Origin: Mucilaginibacter aurantiaciroseus
Lineage (GTDB): Bacteria > Bacteroidota > Bacteroidia > Sphingobacteriales > Sphingobacteriaceae
Reading direction: 5' to 3'
DNA: 64,000 nt
Assembly: GCF_024055595.1 (NCBI RefSeq)
Contig: NZ_JAMXOF010000001.1
Location: 1,612,001 to 1,676,000 of the forward strand
Both the position numbers and the translations under genes were made by a program. This document shows, one piece after another, positions 41,045 to 49,438 of this stretch. Every line of letters begins with the position of its first letter. The first letter of the stretch is position 1. The notes beneath the pieces were generated by a model. That model was not told the origin of the DNA and searched no databases. It saw nothing but the letters and a program-made list of their open reading frames with translations.

Positions 41045-42169
41045 ATGAATACAGCCGAACTGTTACAGCGTGCTTTAGCTTTTGATTTTTTGAGCATTGA
41101 TGAAGGGGTTTACCTTTACAATAATGCCTCTACGGCCGACCTGATGTACGTAGCCAACGAGCTGCGTAAAATCCAAGTGCCGCATGGCAAAGTTACCTGG
41201 CAGATAGACCGTAACGTGAACACCACCAACGTTTGTATCGCTAACTGTAAGTTCTGTAATTTCTTCCGTCGACCGGGGCATGAGGATGCTTATATTACTG
41301 ATATAGAGACCTATAAAAAGAAGATTGAAGAAACCTTCCGTTTTGGCGGCGACCAGCTTTTATTGCAAGGCGGCCATCACCCTGATTTGGGCCTTCAATT
41401 TTATACCGACCTGTTCCGCGAACTTAAACAGCTTTATCCAAAATTAAAATTACACTCTTTAGGCCCACCCGAGATTGCCCACGTTGCCAAACTGGAGAAT
41501 ATGAGCCATTACGACGTGTTGAAGGCAATGAAAGAATCAGGCTTAGATTCGCTGCCTGGTGCAGGTGCCGAGATCCTGAACGACCGCGTACGCCGCCTGA
41601 TCTCGAAAGGTAAATGTGGTGGCCAGGAATGGCTTGATGTAATGCGCGCGGCCCATCAACTTAACCTGCCTACATCTGCCACCATGATGTTCGGCCATAT
41701 CGAAACTATCGAAGAGCGTTTTGAGCATTTGGTTTGGATCCGCGACGTACAGTCGGAGAAGCCCGAAGGTCATCACGGTTTTGTGGCCTTTATTCCATGG
41801 CCTTTCCAGGATGATGGCACATTATTACGTAAAGTGCGCGGTATCACTAACAATGTTACCGGCGACGAATACATCCGTATGATTGCCCTGAGCCGTATTA
41901 TGCTGCCGAATGTAAAAAACATACAGGCATCATGGTTAACGGTTGGTAAACAGGTGGCACAGCTTTGCCTGCATGCCGGCGCTAACGATTTTGGGTCGAT
42001 AATGATTGAAGAGAACGTGGTATCTGCAGCAGGCGCACCACACCGCTTTACTGCCAAAGGTATCCAGGATTCTATTAAAGAAGCCGGTTTTGAACCACAA
42101 CTTCGCACCCAAAAATACGATTGGCGCGATGTACCTGCCGAGATTGAAGAGCAGGTGATAGATTATTAA
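41045..42169 (+). CDS. mqnC: Cyclic dehypoxanthinyl futalosine synthase
   Basis: A radical-SAM enzyme of the futalosine menaquinone route. It has 374 residues from ATG 41045 (MNTAELLQRALAFDFLS); an upstream frame start is rejected because it would cross the promoter box. The 4Fe-4S motif NVCIANCKFCNFFR fits CxxxCxxC. QLLLQGGHHPDLGL, HSLGPPEIAH, SLPGAGAEILNDRVRR and TSATMMFGHIET are family blocks, as is GRPF-like IPWPFQDDGT. Its presence implies menaquinone made via futalosine, not the MenFDHC route. Confidence 0.95.
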   Translation: MNTAELLQRALAFDFLSIDEGVYLYNNASTADLMYVANELRKIQVPHGKVTWQIDRNVNTTNVCIANCKFCNFFRRPGHEDAYITDIETYKKKIEETFRFGGDQLLLQGGHHPDLGLQFYTDLFRELKQLYPKLKLHSLGPPEIAHVAKLENMSHYDVLKAMKESGLDSLPGAGAEILNDRVRRLISKGKCGGQEWLDVMRAAHQLNLPTSATMMFGHIETIEERFEHLVWIRDVQSEKPEGHHGFVAFIPWPFQDDGTLLRKVRGITNNVTGDEYIRMIALSRIMLPNVKNIQASWLTVGKQVAQLCLHAGANDFGSIMIEENVVSAAGAPHRFTAKGIQDSIKEAGFEPQLRTQKYDWRDVPAEIEEQVIDY

Positions 42170-42402
42170 GGGAAGAATATTTGTTAAAAAAGCAGGAAAT
42201 GGGGCAGTTTTAGATAACTTTTTTTCGACTTTCGTTCACCTTTTTTCGACCCTGATTTGCGTTTTATTGTGATGTAAAGTACGCCCGGCCACCACTCATA
42301 AATCATCTTAAAAATTGTTTCGCCCTTTTTGGTGTTGTCACCAACAACCCAACAGGTAATTATGGTTTTTATCCTAAACCTTTAAATTTTCCTCCTTTAT
42401 AA

Positions 42403-42410
42403 TATATTTG
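42403..42410 (+). promoter_or_regulatory. Probable -7 promoter box of scpB
   Basis: TATATTTG fits TAnnTTTG and ends 6 bp before the ATG at 42417. The preceding 42170-42400 stretch has no gene; it holds two CTTTTTTCGAC-type words (42220-42255). Confidence 0.55.
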
Positions 42411-42416
42411 CACCTC

Positions 42417-42977
42417 ATGGATAATATTGAGCAATATATTGAGGCGCTAATTTTTGCATCTGAACAGGGCATCCGTACCGAGGAGATCATTTATTGCCTG
42501 CAGGCTTCTTTTGAGCACGATTACACTGCCGATGAAGTCAACCAACAAATAGACATCATTACCCAAAAATATCTAAATGATGCCCTTGCCATTGAGGTGG
42601 TGAAGATCAACAACGGGTATCAGTTCCTTACCAAAAAGAAATACCACGCGGCTATCAGCCTGTTGCAAATGCAGCGGTCTAAAAAGAAACTGAGCCAGGC
42701 CGCTTTAGAAACCCTCGCCATTATCGCTTACAAACAGCCGGTAACCAAAACAGATGTGGAGCAGATTCGCGGGGTAAACTGCGATTACTCGATCCAAAAA
42801 CTGCTGGAAAAAGAACTTATCGCCATCACCGGGAAGGCCGAAAGTGTGGGTAAACCTATCCTTTATGGTACCAGCGGTTTATTTATGGATTACTTTGGCA
42901 TAAACGATATTACCGAACTGCCACAGCTTAAGGAAATTACCGATAACAGCTCGGCTATTGGCGAGCAAACCGAATAA
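42417..42977 (+). CDS. scpB: Segregation and condensation protein B
   Basis: The kleisin-binding winged-helix partner of SMC-ScpA in chromosome segregation. 186 residues from ATG 42417; the in-frame TTG at 42408 overlaps the promoter box. Motifs: IEALIFASEQGIRTEEI, the loop VKINNGYQFLTKKKY, and LSQAALETLAIIAYKQPVTK, followed by QIRGVNCDYSIQKLLEKELI, which are typical ScpB blocks. scpA is not in the window. The end (SSAIGEQTE) is a short tail. Confidence 0.93.
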   Translation: MDNIEQYIEALIFASEQGIRTEEIIYCLQASFEHDYTADEVNQQIDIITQKYLNDALAIEVVKINNGYQFLTKKKYHAAISLLQMQRSKKKLSQAALETLAIIAYKQPVTKTDVEQIRGVNCDYSIQKLLEKELIAITGKAESVGKPILYGTSGLFMDYFGINDITELPQLKEITDNSSAIGEQTE

Positions 42978-43111
42978 ATTGAAAAATGGTTTTAATTAAA
43001 AATGATTTTGACTATTTTTACTCATAAATAATGCTGAATATAGCACATCGAAAAACGGACAAAACAAATAGGTTAACCGATATCAGTTTTAACGAATAAA
43101 CATTTATTAAA

Positions 43112-43315
43112 ATGGCAACTCCAAAAAAACCTTTGAGCACCTCTACAAAAAAGACCAACGACGACGAGGATGATGACTTTGATGACGAAGATCCAAAACC
43201 GGGTAAAAAGGTAGAAGACGACGATGACGACTTTGACGAAGACACTCCCCTGGATGATGACCTGGTTGGTTTTGACACCGGTTACGACCCTTACGATGAT
43301 GAAGACGACGACTAA
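43112..43315 (+). CDS. Very acidic small protein
   Basis: 67 residues with Asp and Glu forming about half (NDDEDDDFDDEDPKPGKK, VEDDDDDFDEDTPLDDDL) after a basic, Ser/Thr-rich start (MATPKKPLSTSTKK). Probably disordered, with no recognised domain. It may bind basic proteins or cations. It is followed by a terminator at 43342-43373. Single gene between scpB and an acetyltransferase-like gene. Confidence 0.65.
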   Translation: MATPKKPLSTSTKKTNDDEDDDFDDEDPKPGKKVEDDDDDFDEDTPLDDDLVGFDTGYDPYDDEDDD

Positions 43316-43341
43316 TTTATAGTCGATAATAATATATCTTC

Positions 43342-43373
43342 AAAGCATTCAGCAAACGCTGGATGCTTTTTTT
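43342..43373 (+). terminator. Rho-independent terminator
   Basis: AAAGCATTCAGC and GCTGGATGCTTT pair over 12 bp with one G-U pair, loop AAAC, then seven T. Confidence 0.85.
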
Positions 43374-43407
43374 ATAGTTGCTAAACCCACAATCTACCCC
43401 ACCCCGG

Positions 43408-44538
43408 ATGAAGCTCACCGAAGTTAAAAGCAAGGCTGATAAAACCGCATTCCTGGATGTCGCGCGCATTATCTACACAGATGATGTGAACTGGGTTTGC
43501 CCGCTGGATAATGATATTGAGGCGGTTTTCGACCCGGCTAAGAACAATTTCCATACCCATGGTGTTGCAACCCGCTGGGTTTTGCGGGACGATGACGGGC
43601 AGCTAATTGGCCGGATAGCGGCATTTATTAATAACGAAAAAGCTTATCAGTACGAGCAGCCTACCGGTGGCTGTGGTTTTTTTGAATGTGTGGATGATAA
43701 GCAGGCCGCTTATTTACTGTTTGATACCACCAAAAACTGGCTGCAGCAAAACGGGATGCAAGCCATGGATGGCCCCATCAACTTTGGCGAGAACGATAAC
43801 TTTTGGGGCTTACTGGTTGAAGGCTTTACGCCGCCATCCTACGGGATGAATTATAACCCGCCCTATTACAAAGTTTTTTTTGAGGATTACGGGTTTAAAA
43901 CGCAATACGAGCAGATCACTAACCATTTGGATGTAAATAAGCCCTTTTCGGAGCGGTTCACTAAAATTGCTACCTGGGTAATGAATAAGCCCGGCTATAC
44001 ATTTGAGCATTTCAAATCATCCCAAATAGCAAAATTCGCGGCGGATTTCATTGAGATCTATAACGATGCCTGGCAGGATTTTGAGAATTTTGTGCCGATA
44101 ACCTATGGCACCATCCTGGAAAGCTTTGAGAAAATGAAAGCCATTATGGACGAGAAACTAATATGGTTTGCCTATGTTAACGGTGAACCGGCATCATTTA
44201 TAGTGATACTGCCCGATGCCAATCAAATGATAAAACCATTAAACGGCAAACTAAATTTAAGGGGAAAACTCACCTTTTTATACCGCAAGTTGAAAGGTGT
44301 ATCGCGCATGCGGGCTATTGTAATGGGCACTAAACAAAAGTATCAAAAGCATGGGCTGGAATCGTGCCTGTTCATCAAACTAAAGGAATATGTGTTGCCC
44401 CTAAAACAATACGATGAGCTGGAATTATCGTGGGTGGGCGATTTTAACGACAAAATGATTGCCATACACACCGCTGTGGGTGCAACATTTGGCAAAAAAC
44501 ATTTAACAATGCGCCATATATTTAATAAGCCCGAATAA
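43408..44538 (+). CDS. GNAT-like N-acyltransferase domain protein, unknown substrate
   Basis: 376 residues from ATG 43408 (MKLTEVKSKADKTAFLD). The layout resembles proteins annotated as GNAT-family: an N-terminal helix, DDVNWVCPLDNDIEAVFDPA, WVLRDDDGQLIGRIAAFINN (strand-strand of the fold), MDGPINFGENDNFWGLLVEG, YNPPYYKVFFEDYGF, then a second half with FVPITYGTILESFEKMKAIM and ELSWVGDFNDKMIAIHTAVG. Two related GNAT-like halves are possible. No acyl-CoA binding motif is unequivocal, so the function remains open. Confidence 0.72.
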   Translation: MKLTEVKSKADKTAFLDVARIIYTDDVNWVCPLDNDIEAVFDPAKNNFHTHGVATRWVLRDDDGQLIGRIAAFINNEKAYQYEQPTGGCGFFECVDDKQAAYLLFDTTKNWLQQNGMQAMDGPINFGENDNFWGLLVEGFTPPSYGMNYNPPYYKVFFEDYGFKTQYEQITNHLDVNKPFSERFTKIATWVMNKPGYTFEHFKSSQIAKFAADFIEIYNDAWQDFENFVPITYGTILESFEKMKAIMDEKLIWFAYVNGEPASFIVILPDANQMIKPLNGKLNLRGKLTFLYRKLKGVSRMRAIVMGTKQKYQKHGLESCLFIKLKEYVLPLKQYDELELSWVGDFNDKMIAIHTAVGATFGKKHLTMRHIFNKPE

Positions 44539-44566
44539 ATTACCCGGGTTTATTAATATGATATTT

Positions 44567-44911
44567 TTAGGCGGTAGCTACTTTTTTATGGCGTAGTTCC
44601 TCAAAAAGCTCAATAACCTTTTTCTGCAAGTCTATCACCTCAGTTTCGCGGTCCATCAACTTTTTGCTAACGTTTTCCAGCTCGCTGGCAATTTGTTTAT
44701 CATGCCCTACTTCGTTATAAGTAAGCAACTGAACTACAGTCATTTCAAACAAAACGGCGATCTGCTCAAGGCGAGAAAGGTTAATGTCGGTGATACCGGT
44801 TTCAATTTTTGAGAATGCGGGAATAGAAATACTTAAGCGTTTAGCAACTTCTTCCTGGCTCCACCCTTTTTGGTGGCGTAGTAACCGGATTTTTTTTCCA
44901 AGTGTCTTCAT
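44567..44911 (-). CDS. Cro/CI-type (XRE) transcriptional regulator
   Basis: 114 residues. The helix-turn-helix occupies about 1-65: KKIRLLRHQKGWSQEEVAKR, LSISIPAFSKIETGITDINL and LEQIAVLFEM. A coiled-coil tail (about 78-108, ASELENVSKKLMDRETEVID) may mediate dimerisation. No partner toxin gene lies beside it. It is convergent with the acetyltransferase-like gene and 79 bp downstream of mpl on the same strand. Confidence 0.88.
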   Translation of the reverse strand: MKTLGKKIRLLRHQKGWSQEEVAKRLSISIPAFSKIETGITDINLSRLEQIAVLFEMTVVQLLTYNEVGHDKQIASELENVSKKLMDRETEVIDLQKKVIELFEELRHKKVATA

Positions 44912-44990
44912 ATGAGTTTAATTAGGTAAGGTTTCTCAACAGTTAATAAAGTTACAGTTTTTTCTAATAACAAACTAACAATCAGCAAAT

Positions 44991-46346
44991 TTATAGTAAA
45001 TTATTTTTAAGTTCTACTAAATTTATACCTCCAAAATTGCCAGAACTCATCATCAGAAAATTGCTCTTGGCAATGTTTAGGCCTTCCAGGTATTTCAGTA
45101 ATTCTGCCGGCTGGTTAAAAAACAGCAGATCAGCATTCGCAAAGGCCTTTTTTACCGCCTCCGCCGGGTATGGTTCTATCTTTTTCTGTTCAAATATTTT
45201 GCGGTCTATAAACACAATTGCCTTATCGGCCTTGTCCATCGTACCGGCATATTCGTTCAAAAAATCTTTGTTCAAGCTACTAAAGGTATGTAATTCTATA
45301 CATGCAATCAACTGCCTATCAGGAAATTGTGCCTTAACTGCGTCAATTGTAGCCGTTAATTTTGATGGCGAGTGCGCAAAATCTTTAAAGATGGTCGAGT
45401 TATCATTCTTACCAACCACTTCCAGCCTGCGGGCAGCGCCCTTAAAAGTGGTGATGTGCTGATAAAAATCGGCGCTGCTAATATCTAATGCCTCACATAC
45501 CAAACGGGCTGCCTGCATATTCAGCAGGTTATGCTGCCCAAATACTTCCAATTCGTAGGTTTTGCCATCGGCGATAATACTGGTTATGCCGTTATCTATC
45601 GTGTATTCGGGTAAGCTATAAGGTAGTTTTTCGACGTCTACATTTAGCTTCGACACCATCGTGTACAGCACTTCATCAGTTTCACTGTAGATAAGCTTAC
45701 CGTTTGGCTGGATTGTTTCAGCGAAGATCTTAAACTGGTTGATATAGTTATCAAACGTTGGGAATACGTTGATATGATCCCAGGCAATACCACTTATTAC
45801 GCCGATATCCGCATTATAGATGTGGAATTTCGGCCTCCTGTCTATCGGCGAAGCCAGATACTCGTCACCCTCGATGATCATCACCGGGGCATCATGCGTT
45901 AAGCCAACCATGGTTTCAAACCCTTCCAGCTGTGCGCCTACCAGGTAATCAAACTTTTTACCGGCTTGCTGCAACACGTGCAATATCATGCTGGTAATGG
46001 TGGTTTTGCCATGGCTGCCGCCAATCACCACACGGATTTTATCTTTTGATTGCTCGTAAATATAATCCGGGTACGAATAGATCCTGATGCCCAGTTCCTG
46101 CGCTTTTAGCAGTTCGGGGTTATCGATACGGGCATGCATCCCAAGGATAACTGCGTCGAGGTCAGCAGTTATCTTTTCAGCATCCCACCCTTCCTGCGCC
46201 GGCAGGATCCCGTACTTACCCAGGCGCGAAGCCGAGGGCTCGAACAGTACATCATCAGAACCGGTTACGTTAAATCCTTTTTTATGCAAAGCGATGGCAA
46301 GGTTGTGCATGGCGCTTCCCCCTATCGCTATAAAATGTACCCTCAT
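44991..46346 (-). CDS. mpl: UDP-MurNAc:L-Ala-gamma-D-Glu-mDAP ligase (Mpl)
   Basis: Reattaches recycled murein tripeptide to UDP-MurNAc. 451 residues from ATG 46346; a TTG one codon before is also possible. Mur-ligase features: VHFIAIGGSAMHNLAIALH at the N-terminus, VIGGSHGKTTITSMI as the ATP loop, MIIEGDEYLASPIDRRPKF, ISGIAWDHINVFP, and KDFAHSPSKLTATIDAVK. The wording SAMHNLA and YLASP separates Mpl from MurC. The gene is alone and single-strand. Confidence 0.92.
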   Translation of the reverse strand: MRVHFIAIGGSAMHNLAIALHKKGFNVTGSDDVLFEPSASRLGKYGILPAQEGWDAEKITADLDAVILGMHARIDNPELLKAQELGIRIYSYPDYIYEQSKDKIRVVIGGSHGKTTITSMILHVLQQAGKKFDYLVGAQLEGFETMVGLTHDAPVMIIEGDEYLASPIDRRPKFHIYNADIGVISGIAWDHINVFPTFDNYINQFKIFAETIQPNGKLIYSETDEVLYTMVSKLNVDVEKLPYSLPEYTIDNGITSIIADGKTYELEVFGQHNLLNMQAARLVCEALDISSADFYQHITTFKGAARRLEVVGKNDNSTIFKDFAHSPSKLTATIDAVKAQFPDRQLIACIELHTFSSLNKDFLNEYAGTMDKADKAIVFIDRKIFEQKKIEPYPAEAVKKAFANADLLFFNQPAELLKYLEGLNIAKSNFLMMSSGNFGGINLVELKNNLL

Positions 46347-46427
46347 CAATAATTATTAGTGTAGCAATTATGCGACAAATAAACGTAAAAACAGCTGTAG
46401 CGGCAACAATTATCTAAATATAAAGCA

Positions 46428-47282
46428 TTATTTTAACAGCATTACCGGTATGGTTGAATTTTTGGCCAATTGCTGCGATATACTGCTGTGCAATATCGAC
46501 CGTAAAAAGCTATAATTATGCGGTAGCGCAATTATCATTTGCGCTTTCTGTTCTTTGGCAAAATCAAGTATCCCCGTAAGTACATCGGCATGGTTCTCGT
46601 AAAAATATTTTGGTTTAAATGCCTTAAGCATATCGTGCAGGGCACTTTCTTCGGCAAGTTGCTCCGGGTCCTTACCCGCATGTTTACCTTCGGTATCAAC
46701 ATTTAATACCAGCAGTTTAATAGCTTGTTTACCTAAAAGCTTGTGCAAAAACGCCATCGGGATATTTTCTTTAACCTTTTTAAAATCGCAGGCTATAACG
46801 GCTTCTTTTATTAAATGGTAGGTATAGGCAGGCGGGACAACAATTACCGGCGCCGGGCTTAGCTTAGATATTTTGATCACGTGGTTGCCAATACCCGGGC
46901 GCCCCTCTCTAAGGGTGCTATTACCAATGCTGCCTAATATTACCAGGTCGGCATCTTGCTCCTCAATCACATCCACCACAGCACGCAACAAGTGCGAGCG
47001 ATTTAGGCGGGTTATAATCTCAACTCCTTCTCGCACTATTTTGCTTAGTTTATGCTTCAGTTTGTTTAACTGCGCAATGCGGCCTTTTGCCTCTTCTTCT
47101 ACCTCTTCCTCGCGTAGCATCACCATATCCGGGTTAGGCAGCATAGTTTCGTAAGGCGATATGTAATAGGCGTTCATCAGGATTATGGTACTTACATCAC
47201 TTTGGTGACTTAGTTGGGCGGCGAAATTAGCGGCGTTGAAAGCAGCGTCAGAAAAATCGACAGGTACGAGGTAGGTTTTCAT
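46428..47282 (-). CDS. Universal stress protein, tandem UspA domains
   Basis: 284 residues with two UspA folds. Domain 1: TYLVPVDFSDAAFNAANFAA at the start, then DADLVILGSIGNSTLREGRP and ILGSIGNS, an ATP-binding type motif, around 110-130. Domain 2 is weaker: VIACDFKKVKENIPMAFLHK and KAQMIIALPHNYSFLRSIL, then SISQQLAKNSTIPVMLLK. Sensing ATP is likely in domain 1 only. Single gene. Confidence 0.87.
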   Translation of the reverse strand: MKTYLVPVDFSDAAFNAANFAAQLSHQSDVSTIILMNAYYISPYETMLPNPDMVMLREEEVEEEAKGRIAQLNKLKHKLSKIVREGVEIITRLNRSHLLRAVVDVIEEQDADLVILGSIGNSTLREGRPGIGNHVIKISKLSPAPVIVVPPAYTYHLIKEAVIACDFKKVKENIPMAFLHKLLGKQAIKLLVLNVDTEGKHAGKDPEQLAEESALHDMLKAFKPKYFYENHADVLTGILDFAKEQKAQMIIALPHNYSFLRSILHSSISQQLAKNSTIPVMLLK

Positions 47283-47443
47283 ATTGACGAGTTTAAATAC
47301 TTTGACCGGGATGGTTTAAAGTTTATTATAAACAAATTTAGGCGGTTAATATTGTTGCATTGTTACCATCGTTTCATAATAATTATCCTGCTTGGTCTAA
47401 TAAAAATTCACAATACAGTTATACTGTAATAAATATCATTACA

Positions 47444-47533
47444 ATGAACGAACGGTTCGCAATAGCTATGCACATGATGAAGTTACTTTGCGATTCGGGC
47501 GAAGTAACGAGTTGGAAAATAATCAGTTTGTGA
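47444..47533 (+). pseudogene. Remnant resembling an Rrf2-type regulator N-terminus
   Basis: The frame MNERFAIAMHMMKLLCDSGE then VTSWKIISL and a stop recalls the start of Rrf2 regulators (RFAIA-x-H-x-x-x-LL). Only 29 residues remain. The rest of 47283-47648 has no gene apart from the hairpin at 47576-47628. This is a weak call from a short match. Confidence 0.35.
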
Positions 47534-47575
47534 AACAACGCTTCACCCTGGGCTACTAATTACCGGGATTAAACA

Positions 47576-47628
47576 GATTTTAATGATTACACCGATTTTG
47601 ATTTACAATCGGTGTAATCATTAAAATC
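47576..47628. repeat. Perfect 22-bp inverted repeat
   Basis: 47576-47597 and 47607-47628 are perfect reverse complements (core AATGATTACACCGATT) with a 9-nt loop TTGATTTAC. The preceding words ACCGGGATTAAACAG recur near 15130 as ACCGGGATTTAGCAG, suggesting a dispersed family. It lies just downstream of the prmA stop and may end transcription on the - strand. Confidence 0.75.
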
Positions 47629-47648
47629 AAAAAAATAATAGGTGCAGC

Positions 47649-48485
47649 CTACAATATAAATTTAGCCGCTACCCACTCTTTATCTTTTTTGTGGGTGATG
47701 TATTTGAGGTTATACTTGCGGGCTTCGTCGGTGATGATCTCGAGGTCGGGGTCTTCGTAAAAACCACTGAAATAGATCTCGCCGCCGGGTTTCAGAACCT
47801 CGGCATAACGCTCCATCTGGTCTAAAAGGATGTTACGGTTGATATTGGCCAGAATAATATCGTATTGCTCATCTGGGATAGCTTCTTTTGATCCGCAAAG
47901 GGCTTTTATGTTACTAATTTTGTTCAGTGCCGAGTTTTCGATAGTACTGTCAAAGCAAATATCGTCATAATCTATAGCGGTGATATCTTTAGCGCCAAGT
48001 TTGGCAGCAAGGATAGCCAGGATGCCTGTTCCACAGCCCATATCCAACACCTTTTTGTCTACAAAATCATTCTCCAGCATCAGCCCCATGATCATGGCCG
48101 TGGTTTGGTGGTGGCCGGTGCCAAATGCCATTTTAGGGTCGATGATGATCTCGTGAGGGATATCCGTATTTCCATCATGGAAAGTGGCACGCACAAAAAC
48201 CTGGTCGCCTATCTGGATAGGCTCAAAATTACTTTCCCATACTTCGTTCCAGTTTTTTTGCGGGATAAGTGTGATATCGTAACTAAATGTGAACGATTCG
48301 CGGTAGATCTCCAGCGTATTATCCAACAGCTCCTGATTAAAATTATCTACCGGGATATAGGCCTTAAAGCCAAGGTCGAGTTCCTCAAAAGTATCGAAAC
48401 CGATATCCCCCAAAGCATTTATCAGCAAGTCCTGCTGGTAATCTTCGGTAGTGATGGTGGTGAAGAGTAATTCGTAGTAATTCAT
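47649..48485 (-). CDS. prmA: Ribosomal protein L11 methyltransferase
   Basis: Trimethylates ribosomal protein L11 with SAM. 278 residues from ATG 48485 (MNYYELLFTTITTEDYQQD); upstream in-frame residues are rejected. Conserved: IIIDPKMAFGTGHHQTTAMI, the SAM loop VLDMGCGTGILAILAAKLGA, ITAIDYDDICFDSTIENSA, DIILANINRNILLDQM and GEIYFSGFYEDP. Next upstream is tpiA on the same strand, separated by a hairpin. Confidence 0.94.
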   Translation of the reverse strand: MNYYELLFTTITTEDYQQDLLINALGDIGFDTFEELDLGFKAYIPVDNFNQELLDNTLEIYRESFTFSYDITLIPQKNWNEVWESNFEPIQIGDQVFVRATFHDGNTDIPHEIIIDPKMAFGTGHHQTTAMIMGLMLENDFVDKKVLDMGCGTGILAILAAKLGAKDITAIDYDDICFDSTIENSALNKISNIKALCGSKEAIPDEQYDIILANINRNILLDQMERYAEVLKPGGEIYFSGFYEDPDLEIITDEARKYNLKYITHKKDKEWVAAKFIL

Positions 48486-48512
48486 TATTGTAGATATAAG
48501 TATTGAGATGTG

Positions 48513-48570
48513 AGATATGAGACTTAACAACCTACGCAGCTTGTCTCAAATCTCATATCTAACATCTCAA
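48513..48570. repeat. Inverted repeat between tpiA and prmA, family E
   Basis: TTGAGATGTGAGATATGAGA (48513-48532) pairs with TCTCATATCTAACATCTCAA (48551-48570) over 20 bp with one mismatch. A half copy with the same CTCATATCTAACATCTC word is at about 61687-61706, upstream of lysS. Confidence 0.75.
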
Positions 48571-48577
48571 ATCTAAA

Positions 48578-49342
48578 TTAGTTGAATGCTTTTACAATAT
48601 CTGTAAAGTCGCGTGATTTTAAGGATGCGCCGCCGATAAGGCCGCCATCTATATCCGCGCAAGCGAAAAGCTCTGCAGCGTTTTTAGGGTTACAGCTTCC
48701 ACCGTAAAGGATAGTAGTGTCATCAGCAACCTGCTGACCGTATTTTGTGGCAAGTTCCGCACGGATAAACGCGTGGATCTCCTGCGCCTGGTCAGACGTT
48801 GCGGTAACACCTGTACCAATTGCCCAAACCGGCTCGTAAGCCAATACTACCTGGCCAAATTTATCGGCATCTAAATGGAAAATACCTTCTACCAACTGGC
48901 TTTTAATAATATTAAAATGCTCTTTAGCTTCGCGCTGCTGTAAAGTTTCGCCAATACAAAAGATAGGTTTTAAACCGTTTGCTAAAGCGGTATCGGTTTT
49001 TTTAGCTAAAAGCTCGTTGCTTTCGCCAAAATACTGGCGGCGTTCCGAGTGGCCAAGAATAACGTACTGGGCACCGGTAGACTTTACCTGGCGTGCAGAA
49101 ACTTCGCCTGTGTAAGCGCCGCTTTCGGCCTGGTGTGCGTTTTGTGCGCCAACAGTTACATTATTGTAGCCTTTGGTTAACTGAGCCAAACTGTGCAGGT
49201 GAATAAAGGGGCTGCAAACTACAACCTGCTGGTTGCCGGTTGCTTCATCCTTAACCATGTTAGTCACTTCAGAAAATAGCGCTAAGCCTTCGCTGTAATC
49301 AAGGTTCATTTTCCAGTTTCCGGCTACAATTTTTTTTCTCAT
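48578..49342 (-). CDS. tpiA: Triosephosphate isomerase
   Basis: Interconverts DHAP and glyceraldehyde-3-phosphate. 254 residues from ATG 49342 (MRKKIVAGNWKMNLDYSEG); the in-frame extension upstream is rejected because the family begins at this Met. Residues visible: Lys in GNWKMN, catalytic His in ILGHSERRQYF, catalytic Glu in VLAYEPVWAIGTG, and GGSCNPKNAAELF near the end. It is followed by prmA and preceded by the GlmU-like gene. Confidence 0.96.
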   Translation of the reverse strand: MRKKIVAGNWKMNLDYSEGLALFSEVTNMVKDEATGNQQVVVCSPFIHLHSLAQLTKGYNNVTVGAQNAHQAESGAYTGEVSARQVKSTGAQYVILGHSERRQYFGESNELLAKKTDTALANGLKPIFCIGETLQQREAKEHFNIIKSQLVEGIFHLDADKFGQVVLAYEPVWAIGTGVTATSDQAQEIHAFIRAELATKYGQQVADDTTILYGGSCNPKNAAELFACADIDGGLIGGASLKSRDFTDIVKAFN

Positions 49343-49438
49343 TTTGGTTTTGTTTAGTCTATGGGCCATCGTCGATAGTCCATAGTATTGTTTAAAGTTT
49401 ATTTTATATTTTTTTGATCGATAGGAACCATTCTCCAC

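Noticed and set aside
47283..47443. Coding sequence upstream of the Rrf2-like remnant
   Set aside because: AT-rich, many stops in all frames, and no motif.
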